DNA from: Strongylocentrotus purpuratus
Taxonomy: Eukaryota; Echinodermata; Echinoidea; Camarodonta; Strongylocentrotidae
Assembly: GCF_000002235.5 (NCBI RefSeq)
Contig: NW_022145603.1
Location: 33,225,148 to 33,289,147, forward strand
Direction of reading: 5' to 3'
DNA length: 64,000 nucleotides
The stretch's first letter is position 1; the number at the start of each line of letters is the position of its first letter. The notes below the pieces were generated by a model. That model saw only the letters and a list, made by a program, of their open reading frames with translations, was not told the origin of the DNA and made no database searches. The translations under genes were made by a program, and so were the position numbers. Positions 21,263 through 34,257 of this stretch are shown one piece after another.

Positions 21263-21709
21263 GATTTGATATATCAAACCTGTATCATGTGTGTTTTTGG
21301 GGTTTGAAAAGTCTGTAATGACTTAAACCTAACCAGTACTGCTTATGAATGCCATGGTTTAAATATCATTAAATAGACAAATAAACATATTAACAAAATA
21401 AATGGAATTATTTGACAGAACCATCTATGAAGGTACTATGTCTACATGTACCATACAGCAAACAAATTTCATTTTATATTAATAGGTTGAATTATTTGGT
21501 ACCGGTATAAAATATCAATTCTATTTGTATCAAGCATGGAATAAAATATGATTAGACTTGATCATTACATGATGGGCGTCAATACAAAGATATAATTAAA
21601 CTATTGAAATGCATACAAATCATCCTCTGTGTGGCACCAGAAGGGGGTTAACTCATATTCTTTAATACAGAGTTAATGCCCTCCTGGCTCTGAACAATCA
21701 AAGAAACTT
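21263..21709. other. Intergenic, no recognisable feature
   Basis: Nothing supported. Confidence 0.4.
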
Positions 21710-21858
21710 GGGACCCGTTTCACAAAGCCTTTTTTTTCAATGACAAATGACAAAAAACAGTGACAAATCTGCTGATAACCAATCAGAAGCAAGGATTTCA
21801 ATAGCTTATAACAAAAACTGTCATTTGTCACTGATGACAAGTTTCGTGAAATGGGGCC
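21710..21858. mobile_element. Foldback MITE, gggacccgtttcacaaagcc family
   Basis: Left end gggacccgtttcacaaagcc and right end ttcgtgaaatggggccc are imperfect inverted repeats, with internal atgacaaatgac / gtcatttgtcac arms. A reverse-oriented relative is at 38767-38914. Confidence 0.75.
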
Positions 21859-22186
21859 CTGCTTACATATGATGCACTAAACCACTTTCAAGAAAACACT
21901 GTGGCAAAATTATTTACTTTTAAATGCACTGCAAGCAGAGGTGAAGAGAGACAAACTGATGCACGTGACAAAAGCCCCAACAAGTACTCTGTTTGGCTGC
22001 TCCCAAGAAGGCAACTACTGCCATTGACAATACATAGCTTGTATTGCCTTTTTGGAAGCAGCTAACGATACTGGTGTACCGAGTGGTGACGTGTGCTGCG
22101 CTCATGGCCTTTCATTTTGCCACAGTGGTTCATACTGCGTCATATGTGAAAGGGGATTCAAAAATGAAACTGTGATGCTTTCTAAA

Positions 22187-23164
22187 CTAATTAGACTGTG
22201 GGTGGACCTCCACTTTGATTAAGATGGTATTGTCTTTGATGAACAATCCTTCCTTTTCCAGGGATTCGATCGAAGCAAACTCCATGTAGCCGAATCCTTT
22301 ATGATTGCGAGCCGTTTTGGGTTTTTTGAAAGCGTCCAGGTTACTCTTCGCTACCAACCTTTCGGTGATGTTCTTCTGTTTCAACTCCGGGTCAATGTTC
22401 TGGTCAACCAAGGACAGAGTTATTGACCCCCTAAAAGGCCATTCCAGGGAGCTATCATACTTCCCTTGCATGAAGTGCACAAAGAGGGAAATATACAGAA
22501 CTTTCCGTGTCTCTGATTTGTTTATATTGACCCTGACACACAAGCGGTATCCACAAGAGCCTGTGTAGAACCCTTCACTATGTCTGACCATCGCTTCTCC
22601 TCGTTCCGCCGACACCCGTAGCTCTGAGTACTTACGCAACCGCCAGACGAAGATCCCATTGGCGACATGCTCACGTAGATCTTTAGTCTCTTCCTGCAGG
22701 CTATGAACCTCGTTTCTAAGAGTGGCTATCTCTGAATCTTTACGCGCTGCCTTGCTCTCGAGCTCTATCACCTTCTGTCTCATCCACACTTCTTTCTCTT
22801 GGAGATCTTTGACCGTGATCCTCAAGGCCCTGAACTGATCCATCGGATCAAAGGCTCCCGATCCAAAGCTGGGCATCACAGAAGGAGACGTCACGTAATT
22901 AGATGGACCTATCTGTGTCCTCACAAGCTGTTCAGGGTCTAGCTTCCTAGCTCCATGTTCATGAACATCCGTGATCTTACCCCCTGCAGCTGTGGCAAAT
23001 TCACTCATCTGACTGTCATACGTTGCGCCCATTCTCCAGCTAGTTCCAGGGTAGCTGGTTGTTCGTGGAAGCTGAGTTTGTTGGTTCTGAAAATGAATAG
23101 CCATGAGCTGCAGGTGGGCTTCCATAGATTGAGAAACGTGTATTGCCATGCGTTCTTTAGGTAA
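22187..23164 (-). CDS. TRAF6: TRAF6 coding exon 6 (coiled coil and MATH domain)
   Basis: 978 nt from taattgcag to the stop at 22189-22187. Encodes a linker, a heptad-rich coiled coil (from about [18 protein letters not shown]), then the whole MATH domain ending [13 protein letters not shown]. Confidence 0.95.
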   Translation of the reverse strand, partial: LPKERMAIHVSQSMEAHLQLMAIHFQNQQTQLPRTTSYPGTSWRMGATYDSQMSEFATAAGGKITDVHEHGARKLDPEQLVRTQIGPSNYVTSPSVMPSFGSGAFDPMDQFRALRITVKDLQEKEVWMRQKVIELESKAARKDSEIATLRNEVHSLQEETKDLREHVANGIFVWRLRKYSELRVSAERGEAMVRHSEGFYTGSCGYRLCVRVNINKSETRKVLYISLFVHFMQGKYDSSLEWPFRGSITLSLVDQNIDPELKQKNITERLVAKSNLDAFKKPKTARNHKGFGYMEFASIESLEKEGLFIKDNTILIKVEVHPQSN

Positions 23165-26100
23165 CTGCAATTAAAGGAAAGAACCGAAGGACCACAATAT
23201 TAACACAGTTTCTGAAATGGCTTTGATAATAGAGTTGTCTTTTTAAGAAAAAAATATTATCATGCTAAAAGTTTCAAAATACCTGCTGTGACCATTAAAA
23301 AAAAAACTGTTTGATGAGCACTATACAAGAACCCATTATTATTATTTTATTTATCCCTTTGCATCGTTATTACACTTACCCTTTTACACCTAATTGTACC
23401 CGTAATATCCAACAGGCACCTGATAATATCCCTCGTGCATCTAATTGCACCCATATTACCCCAAAGCCTCCTATTTACACCCCAGTCTATTAAACCCCTT
23501 CTTGCACCCGATTGCATCCCTTTATACACCCCAAATGCACCTCTAATGCACCTGATCACACCCATTTGCACTTGATTGCCCCCCTCAGCCACCCCTTTTA
23601 CCCCCTCTAAACAAGTGGTATCTCCATCCCAACCATACCATCTTACCCTCTCTGAGCAGCCGAATGAAGCAAACTGGCAAGGTACTGGTATCTCAGTGCA
23701 ATCATGCTGATGATGAATGTGTAGATGATCAGATAACACCTCCTTATGACAATACTCACAGCTGATTGGACGCTTCGGACACTCCGCATGATGTCTCTGT
23801 TGAGCATGAGAAGAAAGTAAACATTAACCCTTCAGCTGCGACTAAGTAGCGCTTTATAGAGACTTCTGTGGTAAACGCTTTATAAGCACTGTCTTTTAAT
23901 TATTATTATTATTATTATTAATATACAGTAGGCTTGCGGATGCACCATGTGAGAAAGAGGGAAGATTGAGGAGACCTGAAAAGGACTCTCAGTAATCTTT
24001 CTTGAGGGTTTATAGTCCTGAAAAGGACTGTTGGTATTTTTTATTAAGTTGACATTTTACAGACCTTTTCAAAATTTCAACAAGAGAAAAAGCTTTACTT
24101 TGCCTAAAACAATTATTGAATATAAAATAAATCTGGGTATCTAAACGACCTGTCTATGGTACCTGCCAAGAGGGCCTCCTAAATGAAAATGATAGGATAA
24201 TTTGTTTCTGTACTATAATTGTCATGATCATTATTATTATTATCATTATTATATTATTATCACTATGACCCTCCGGTCTCTCCTCCTGGTATAACTGATA
24301 TGGGTTCTGCAGGTTGACCACTACACCAGGGTTTTCCCCTACTCTTACAGAAATAGAGCAGTGGGTTTTTAAAGCACCACTGCACTACTTGTAGCTACTT
24401 GCTCCCTCTATATAAAAAACACAGACTACGCGGTGCCTGTTGGTCCCCCATGATTTTCTTTTTCTTATATTAATTGAGAGCTGAGTCGATGAGATAACCA
24501 CCTGCCAGTGACCAAGCTGGAGCTCTAATCCTCTTGGCCAAACTAGTACAGACAGGCTTAAAGCCTATCTGCATTAGTTTGGCCAGGAGGGATAAGACCT
24601 CCCTGGGTGGTCACTGGCAGGTGGTTATCTCATCAAATCAGCTCTCTATTAAAATAACCAAAAGGGGACCATTGGGGATCAACGGGTACTGCTTAGGCAT
24701 TGTTGGCTGTATAGAGGGCGCAAGTAGTGCAGTCCCGCTTTAATGTGCAGAAGTGATGGCTCTCCGCTACAAAGGGTCTCCATTTAATGTTAACCTCTAA
24801 CCCCGTGTCCACACACATATGATATATGATGTTATATGATGAAATTGTGTGTGTGGACGCTTACAAATGATACGTCGTATAACGAAACGTCGTATAACGA
24901 AAACGATGCCCAAACATGCTTTTCGTTATACGACGTATAAAGAATCACGCCTAATCACGCCTATTAAATCACAGAGTGTGTTTGGTGTGGACGTAACTAG
25001 TATAACTAGTCGAACTAGAACGGTATAACTGTGCGGGGCTTAACGTGACCTCGAGCGAAAGGAGACCTGACCTCTCATTTCCGCTTCCATTTCATGATCG
25101 CAGTAGCAAACTGCGCACCTATAGGACATTTCGCTGTAGAGTTTCATGATTACTTTCTTCTGTGTGTGGACATCCTGGAATTTATACGATGATTCTTTAT
25201 ACAACGTTTCTTGTGTGTGGACACCCTGAAATTTATATGATGATTCTTTATACAACGTTTCGTTATAGAGTTTCGGGATAAATTGTTTTGTGTGTGGACA
25301 CGCTGTAATTTACCTCCTTTTGATTGAAGCACAGAGGACCCCTGCAGTATGTGCATTCAATCAGTCTCCTAGGACACTCCTTCTCTACATGCCGATCAAT
25401 GGATCTTCTTCTCATTGAAGCACCGCATTGGTTAGGGCATGGCTCTGTTCTATAGCTACAACTTTCCTTGTGGCTCTGAAAATCAGGAAAACAAAAATGG
25501 ACTATCTTATGAGTTTCATAAATATATTTAAGGTAAATTCAAACTACATTGTATATAAAACGCAGACAAACTAAATATTGGTACAGTCAAACCTGCTTTA
25601 GTGACCACCTGTCTACAAAATCACATTTTTTGCTTCCCTTGAAAATGGTTTCTAATTGAAACATGTACTAAAGGAACCTGTCTACAAAGACCACTTTTTG
25701 TGTTTCACTTTGGCGGTTGCCTATATCAGCCTTTTTTTTTTCTGGAACAATATTTCACATTGACAAAATATGTATCTCCTGTTGAGAGAGGGACAACCAT
25801 TCAGGTGGTATGGGAGGGGGGGGGTAGAGGCTCCCATGCCCCCCCCCCCCTCCCCAGCCAGGCCACTGGAGATACTGTAAGTCTTCTTCTTGTTCTTTAG
25901 TTGCAGTACAGGCCATCAGGTGTATTGTCGTACGTTTGAGGTGCAGTGCAGATGTGTATAATGTCTGATAAAAAGTTAACTGCGTAAAAACAACAAAATC
26001 GTTTTTAACGGAGCTGTACAATACATTATGGTGCATAGTGGCTCAGTGGTTAGAGCAACCCCTCATGAACGGGAGGTCGTGGGTTCGAACCCCGGCCGAA

Positions 26101-29100
26101 TCATACCAAAGACTTATAACAATGGGACCTTCTGCCTTCTAGCTAGGCGCTCAGCATATTAGATTGGAGAAGGGTAGTAATAACATATTATGTTATGCAG
26201 GGCCCGCTGGAAGAGCAGTTTCATAACTGAAGTGGCTACCCTGGGTAAATAAAACATTATTATTATATTATATTATACAGGTCTTACCTCAATATCCCTG
26301 AGCTCTAGAAGATCTGGACAGTCCTGATATGGGCACCTTGCCTGAAGGTCTAGGATCTCTCTTCTTACACACACATCTGGAAACATCTATATAAAAACAA
26401 AAAAACAGATCAATTAAAAAGTTGAGTTTTACAATGTACATACCGGTACTTGGATGTGATGGTTATTTTACCTGACTGCTAAGGAAGCATAAATGCTTGT
26501 AAGTATTAAGCAACCAGACGGCCGACGGCTTAAGGTCCTCTCCGAGGGACCTGGTAGTGAGGATTAATGCCTTACCAAAGGGCACTAGCGCATCGCCTTG
26601 GTTTTAAACCCGGGTCAACGGATTACAAGACCACTGCTCTACCGACTGAGCTATCGCGCCTCCACATGTACATCTCTTCTCAGTAAGTTCATTAGCGTTC
26701 ATTCCTAGTGTCTGCCACAAAGGTCTGGAATGGTCATCAGGCATTCATTCCTATTGGCTGCCACAAAGGTCTGGAATGGTCATCCATGTTCATTCCTAGT
26801 GGCTGCCACAAAGGTCTGGAATGGTCATCCATGTTCATTCCTAGTGGCTGCCACAAAGGTCTGGAATGGTCATCCATGTTCATTCCTAGTGGCTGCCACA
26901 AAGGTCTGGAATGATATTCCGTGTTCATTCCTAGTGGCTGCCACAAAGGTCTGGAATGGTCATCCATGTTCATTCCTAGTGGCTGCCACAAAGGTCTGGA
27001 ATGGTCATCCATGTTCATTCCTAGTGGCTGCCACAAAGGTCTGGAATGGTCATCCGTGTTCATTCCTAGTGGCTGCCACAAAGGTCTGGAACGATCTTCC
27101 GTGCTTTGACCTAGCAGCTCTCTTCAAAGAATCCTCAAAGAAATTGCTCAAGACACATCTCTGCAATTTGAAGAACTAGCCTTTCTGATGTACATGTCAA
27201 ATGATTATTGAATGAACACTGCAAATTACTTCTTAAAATATTGTATTAACTACATATGATGAGAGGTGTATACCTACAGAGTTTAACTGATTATATACTA
27301 TATTTTGGAGCCAGGACCAAGAGCGCCAAGATGGCAGATAATGGTGCTATAGAAGACATCATTAGTATTACTATTATTATTAAGAATAAAACAGTATCAA
27401 CATCCCTTTTGCAATATGCATGATACATCCTGTCTCAATATCTCAACTTTCTTCCAGAAGTGCCTTTAAAATACTCTAATAACTCTATGCACAAAAAATA
27501 TCTCCTCATGGATGTACTGGATGTTTTTCGATAGGATGGAGGGGTGGGGAGGGGGGGGGGGGGGTTAAAGGCATGAACTCAAGAGAGCCTTAAAGCGGGA
27601 CTGCACTACTTGTAGCTACTTGCACCCTCTATAGCCTATATAGCAAACAATGGCTAAGCGGTGTCCGTTGGTCCCCCACGATCTCTTTCTTAATGTTAAT
27701 TGAGAGTTGATTTGATGAGATAACCACCTGTCAGTGACCCTGCAGGAAGGTCTAATCACTCCTGGCCAAACTAGTGCAGACAGGCTTTAAGCATGAAAGG
27801 CGACATGAATGTGGATGCAAACTGAGTCAGCAGTACTAGCCTGTGGGCGGCCCAACTATGAACATGATAGAAGCATCTCTTACTACAGAATGCAGACAGA
27901 TTATACTGGACTGGCAAGATGTGGGAACATGCACAGAGGCTGTAATTTGCTCTAAATGTTGCTAATATCTTGCCCTCTTAGAGCCTTTGCCCTATTTCCC
28001 TTTTTCCCTCTTTGCACCCTCAAGGCTTGTTTAAATACAAACCACCGCAAAAAGCCACCACAGTTTCTTTACATTTGAATGTGAATGGTAAGTGTATGCA
28101 AACAAAGGTTTCTTGAGCATATTTACCCACATACAGAAATGTGACGGTGTGTTACACTTAACGACATCATTCAAAAATACCATGGTTTGCAGAGTCATAT
28201 CTGAACAAGCCTTTAAAGGCACACTGTCCTACTTGTAGCTACTTGCTCCCTCTATATAGAAAACTTCCCCAATTGGTGCCTGTTGGTCCCCCATGATTCT
28301 CTTTTTCTTATGTTAAATGAGAGCTGAGTTAATGAGATAGCCACCTGTCACAGTGACCTCGCTGGCTCGCTGCGTGGTCTCATCCCTTCTAGCTGAAGTA
28401 GTAAAGCCTGCCTTTAAAGGACATGCATGTTGCCTTTTTTAAAATTATTATTTGTTATTTATTTTTATTTATTTATTTATTTATTTTTATTTTTTTTATT
28501 GTTTTTTGTTTTGTTTTTGTTTGTTTTTGTTTGTTTTTTTTTTGGGGGGAGGTCCCAATTACCGGACGCTATTAAGGAAATATCACTAAAATAAACAATC
28601 ACAATCAGGCAAACACACATGGGGAAAAACCTCTTTGTCAATAAACAAATAATCTTGCCTTATTTTTGTACTTATGAAACTTGAAACATTGACTTGTGGC
28701 ATTTCAAAATGTCAAACTACATGACGGTAAACTATTTTGCTGTACTGTTATCGCTTTCATAACAACAAAACTAACACTTACTTGGCCAAACACGAATTCC
28801 ACCTGGGGAATTCTGTTTACAAAATGTGGGAAAATCCCTTCTCAATGAAACCATACATGCAACTGAACGCCGCATGCAACCACACGGTCCTAAATTCATT
28901 TGTTGTTTTATTTTCTTATTTGCCTAATATCTACGAAGAGAATATATGAGTAAAAAGAGGAATTATTTTTGAAATAAAGTACATAATAGCATTCCAATGA
29001 AATGGTATGTAGGTATTCTGACCTTTCTATTGGTATGACATATATATATATATGGAGATCCAGCATTTCCTTATTTCAGGCTTTGTACAATTAAAGGGCT

Positions 29101-30645
29101 TACATTTTGATGACAGCTTTAGGTTAAGTTATGGTGCAATAATTCTAGTGTTAGGGTTAGATTCATCATAATGTTGTCCAGGGATATGCTGAGGATTGTT
29201 ATTAGTGTGGCAAAATAACTATGGATAAAGTCGATGACAAGCATTAATCTTTTGAACAACATTCAACCATATTCTACCTAATGCCAACAAGTTTGTTTCT
29301 ACATGACTCTTAGGATATAACAAATAATAATATGCTACGGGTACTCCTAATTACAACTTCAAAGGTAAGATTTACTATATGTATACAAGCGACTGACCAT
29401 GCATTAAACCACACTATCACAACGTAAGTCATGATCTTTTACCATTGACCAAATAAAACCAAACTTAAAGGTAATACAAAGTTTTGGTATTGGGTCATGA
29501 ATTTGGTTCAAATGAACATATTGGAAGCATATCCTACAATATTCAGTGATCGTTGTCGCGGTCGAAATCGACTCTAAAGTTATGAAATTTTCAATAATAA
29601 ACACTTTAAGTTGAATAGCTCCCTCTCAAGGTCAAGATATTAATTAAGTTATAAAACAATGTTTGTTGACTAAAATCGACCGATAAGCTATTCTCGTTCG
29701 GAAATTATATACCACAACTACATACTCTGAGATTTTCATGGTCGCAGCTACCATTGTATACGGCCGTAGGAGCTATTTAAAATTTATCAAAATTTATCGG
29801 GAGCACCGGTAAATCTTTATATTCGATTTTTCTCGAAAGCAGAAACGTTTTAGGGGCTAAAATTTCTGGTGTTTTTAATTCATCTACAGGGGCATTCAAA
29901 TATATCAAAATTGTAAAGAATCACTATCCACCCATTTTTCAAAATTTCCCAAAACTTTGTAATACCTTAAATGGCAGAGTAACTTTATTCTACACTAACT
30001 TCTTAGTGAGATTTGGTTTGGCTATATCTGTATTCAATGACATGTTTCTGTAGTACATGTACAGTGTATAAAGATGTTTCCTGGATTCCTTCACATATAA
30101 CTACTACATGTACAAATGTTGTTTTTCTTCCACACAGACCTAATGCCCTTCTGGCTCCAAACAGATAATCAACATGTCATCTAAGCTTTTTATGGCATCA
30201 TAAAATTCCACGAAGTATTTGTCAGTCAAACGATGAGTAATTATCAACGCAGTTTCATTTCCGTAATAAAACTTCTAATGGATCAATCCGTAGAGTTTCT
30301 TAAACAAAAACAGTTTTGAAGGGCAAGATATAACTGTGACTCTCCCTCTCCCTTAAAAAAAGAGTAGATTTCACATCCATGCACTGGTGCCTTCATGCAT
30401 GAGGATAGGCTGATAGAGGCTGCACAGAAGAGCAAAAAAAAAAAAATTCCTCTGAAAATGTAGATATTTGTCTTTTCTACAATTAAGATACAGTATTCAA
30501 TAAACAAAGTTGCTTTGCATTATTGTTCATGTTATAGAAATAAAGAAGGACAAAATAATGAACGTACAATGTAGACCTACATGTACATGCATGTATGACT
30601 GTATGTAGCTCTCTTTCTGTCTCTCCTTCTCTCTCTTTTTCTCTC

Positions 30646-30678
<33 letters not shown>

Positions 30679-30717
30679 GTTGCTCTCTGTCTGTCTGTCT
30701 CTCTCTCTCTCTCTCCA

Positions 30718-30758
<41 letters not shown>

Positions 30759-30794
30759 CCTCTATGTTTTTAGGTCTCTTTCTGTCTCTCCTTC

Positions 30795-30825
<31 letters not shown>

Positions 30826-30827
30826 TG

Positions 30828-30868
<41 letters not shown>

Positions 30869-33800
30869 TATCAGCTGCTTCAATGGATGGGAATTCCCCT
30901 GACTTTCTAAACATGTTCCACAGGGTACGGACTCCAACAGGAAATCAATTAATAATAATAATGTATTGTTTGTGTAATAGGCGATACAGCCCTGGAATTG
31001 GAGAGCTTTAAAGATAAACTTGAGTTCTGGTAAAAAAAAAAGTAAATGAATTCTCACAGAATCAAACAAAACTTACACTAAATGTTCAAGATTACAAATA
31101 AATATGTCATTCGCCAAACAATTTTGGTAGAAAATGTATACTGGCTGAGTAATGAGCATAGAAAGATAATGAACCTAAGTAAGTAGGTCAGACACCATTT
31201 GTGTAGTCCCATATTCACCCAAATACTTTAACATGTACATGTACATGCTACATGATCAACTTTTTCTGATCCATTCCACACCTTTTCTTTCACAATGCAA
31301 TCACATGACCAGAATTCAACTTTATCTTTAAGTGAGCTCCGAAAGAAAGTTACACACTTTGGCCCGTATTCTGAAGTCGTGTCTAACCCCTGTTTAACTA
31401 AACAGTTGTCTAAGTCCTGTCTAAGTCCCGTCTAACTTTAGACACGAAGTCGTGTCTAACTTTTTTGGTATTCTGAAGTCATGTTTAAATAAAGTTAAAC
31501 AAGAAGTCCTGTCTAAGTCCTGTTTAACTTTAGACAACTGCGAGGGGTTGTTTAAGTCCTGTTTAAGGGCGCGATTCTGCTGCTTTTCAACGTCAACGGT
31601 ACACTCTACTTGCGGGGGAGAACGATGGTACGTGCATTCTCTAAAATTTCAAATACGTTTTGCAGGATTTTTTCTCGTGTAGCCTAATTTTTTTTCTCGA
31701 TAATATTAACTATTCTTATCTACTGGTGACATCTTGGAAATTCCATAATCTATAATAAACTAACCATTCTGTTGGAGAAGTTTCTTTTCTGGTTCTTCCG
31801 AGCACTGAGGCACCGATAAGTAGTGTGTTTGTCAATCTCAGTGTACAGTACCAGTACGTGTACTACGTACGTACTACACAAAGTACATGCAGTCTAGTCA
31901 TTACATCACGATCATATCACCATGGTACAAGCACGCGCACAGCTAGCTGTGCGCGTTAATTTATTTATCCGGTGCGCGCACGCATGCGCATTGGGTCTTA
32001 CGTCAGAATTAACGCCTACTGGGCGTGCGCAGAAGTCGTGACTAAAAGTTAAACACGACTTGCGCAGAACTTAAACAGTTGTTTAGTTAAACACCACTTA
32101 GACAGGACTTAAACAGTTGTTTAGTTAGACAAGACTTAGACACGACTTCAGAATACGAAATTTAGTTAGACAGGAGTTAGACACGACCTCGCGTCTAAGT
32201 CCTGTCTAAGTCGTGTCTAACTAAACAGTTGTTTAACTTTAGACGTGGCTAAGTTAGACACGACTTCAGAATACGGGCCATTATATTCATGATGCATACT
32301 AGTGCAAACCATTAATCCGAAATGTTCTCAAATGAACCAAAAGTTATAAATACTAGGTCTGTATTACACAAGCTTTATATTGAGTAATGAAAAACTATCT
32401 TCACTGATCCTGTAAAAATGCCAACGAACAGGGACCACTTCTTTCATATGGCCAAAGATACAATGTACATGTTAGCCCCATCAAAAGCATTAGAACTCAA
32501 CTACAGTATACTCTATTGCAGTACAGCATACATGTATGTGTATTTTGTCTATACAGTAGTAGTAATATTAATTGAAAAAGAGGATACACAGATGCACTCA
32601 TCCAAAACAACACTGAAATCTCATAGTGGCAGCTTGCACTTACTGAATTACAACACGGTAGGTTTAGGGAATCCCCCTATTCTTAACAATCTGATCGCTT
32701 ATCAATACTGGCATACTAGCTCAGTCGAACAGGACATGAACTTAAAGAGCACAAACAGAGTTGATCAAGGTCTTCTTGGCTCCTCAAGGTTCTCTACAAG
32801 GAAACTGATGATCAGTTTACAAGTAGCGTTGAAAGTTCTCAAAAAGGGCAAACATATCTTAAGTAGGTCAGGGGTATCTGTGTAGTGTGACATACTTTCA
32901 TTTTCCTCTTTCGATACAAGCTATTCTTGAGCTCTGGTATGGGCATCCGGGAATGTCGAGAGAACATGGCTATAATTCATTCTGGATTGTTTATCCTGCA
33001 GTAGATTGGTTGTTCAAACTAGTAAAATAAAAACAACCTCACACGAACTTGCTGGAAATCATCTTCACTAAAAGCCACAACCTTCATTTGCACATACCGG
33101 TAGTGACCTGTGTTTAGCAAATGGTGTCATGTACCTTGGTTTCCTTATCTTTCTATGCTCATTACTCATCCCCTATACATTTCCTATCAAAATTGTTTGG
33201 CACATGTCATTTATTTGTTATCTTGAACATTCGAGCATCCCCCCCCCCCCAATTTTTTTTTTTTTTTTTTTTTTGTTGTTGTTTGTTTTCCCTTTGACTT
33301 TTCACCATCACAGAATACATTGAAAGTCAATTGAAGGTCAAAGAAAGAATGATATTCATTGAATGGTCATAAAGTCGGCGCATGTAGAATGTTACTATTG
33401 TTAAAATTATTGTTAAGTGTTATATCCTGGTCAGAACCTGAATGATAGCGATAAGGCGATAACTAGAATTTCAATAAAGGCTCGTCCAAATTAAGATAAA
33501 TTGAAATTTTACATGGTATTTTACAAAAGAACCGTAATAATCTAAATAAGTAAGTGATAAATATACAATGTACACAGACAAGCAGAACTTAGAGTTAAAT
33601 AAGACATTGCATGATTATCAACATTAATAACAGATTAAAGGGTGAGAAGCATTTCCAGAATTTGAAAGCAATAAAGGGAAAGTCCACCCCCAAAATAAGT
33701 TTGTTTCGATAGAGGCAGAATAATAAGAAAATCAGGTGAGTGAAAGTTTGAGCAAATTCTGAATGAAAATAAGAAAGTTATGAATTATTGAAGTTGTGAT

Positions 33801-34215
33801 CAATCTAATACAAATTGGCAACTCTGTGACTTATTATACGAGCTCTCCTTCATTTGCTTTGTGCATAATATTCCATAAAATCATGTTTTCTTCGTTATTG
33901 ATGATGGAATATATATATTTGTTCCTTGCAGGGGGAGTATAGAAACATATTTGCAATTATTATATTTAGGGTGCATGTATGGTTGAAATTTTTCTTGAGG
34001 GAAAATGAAAATTTTAGATTTTTTTAGTACTGAGCAAATGGAAGTTGAGCTCGCATGATACGTCATAGAGTTGCCAATTTGTGCTTGATTGATCACAACT
34101 TCAAAAATCCTAACTTCCTTATTTATAATCGGAATTTGCTCAAACTTTCACTGACTTGTTTCTCTCATTTTTCTACTCCTATTAAAACTAACTTAATTTC
34201 AGGGTGGACTTCCCC

Positions 34216-34257
<42 letters not shown>

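Noticed and set aside
26033..26110. Functional tRNA gene
   Set aside because: A and B boxes are present but the acceptor stem does not pair, and a SINE body and (ATT)n tail follow.
26600..26665. Functional tRNA-Thr on the minus strand
   Set aside because: B box is decayed (TTTAAAACC) and the sequence continues into a SINE body.
26700..27104. CRISPR-like regular repeats
   Set aside because: Units are contiguous 45-bp tandem copies without unique spacers, in an intron of an animal gene.
30595..31011. 138-codon Ser/Leu frame
   Set aside because: Product of the (CT)n microsatellite.
32418..32885. 155-codon open frame on the plus strand
   Set aside because: No recognisable domain, unremarkable composition, and located within TRAF6 intron 2; best explained by chance.
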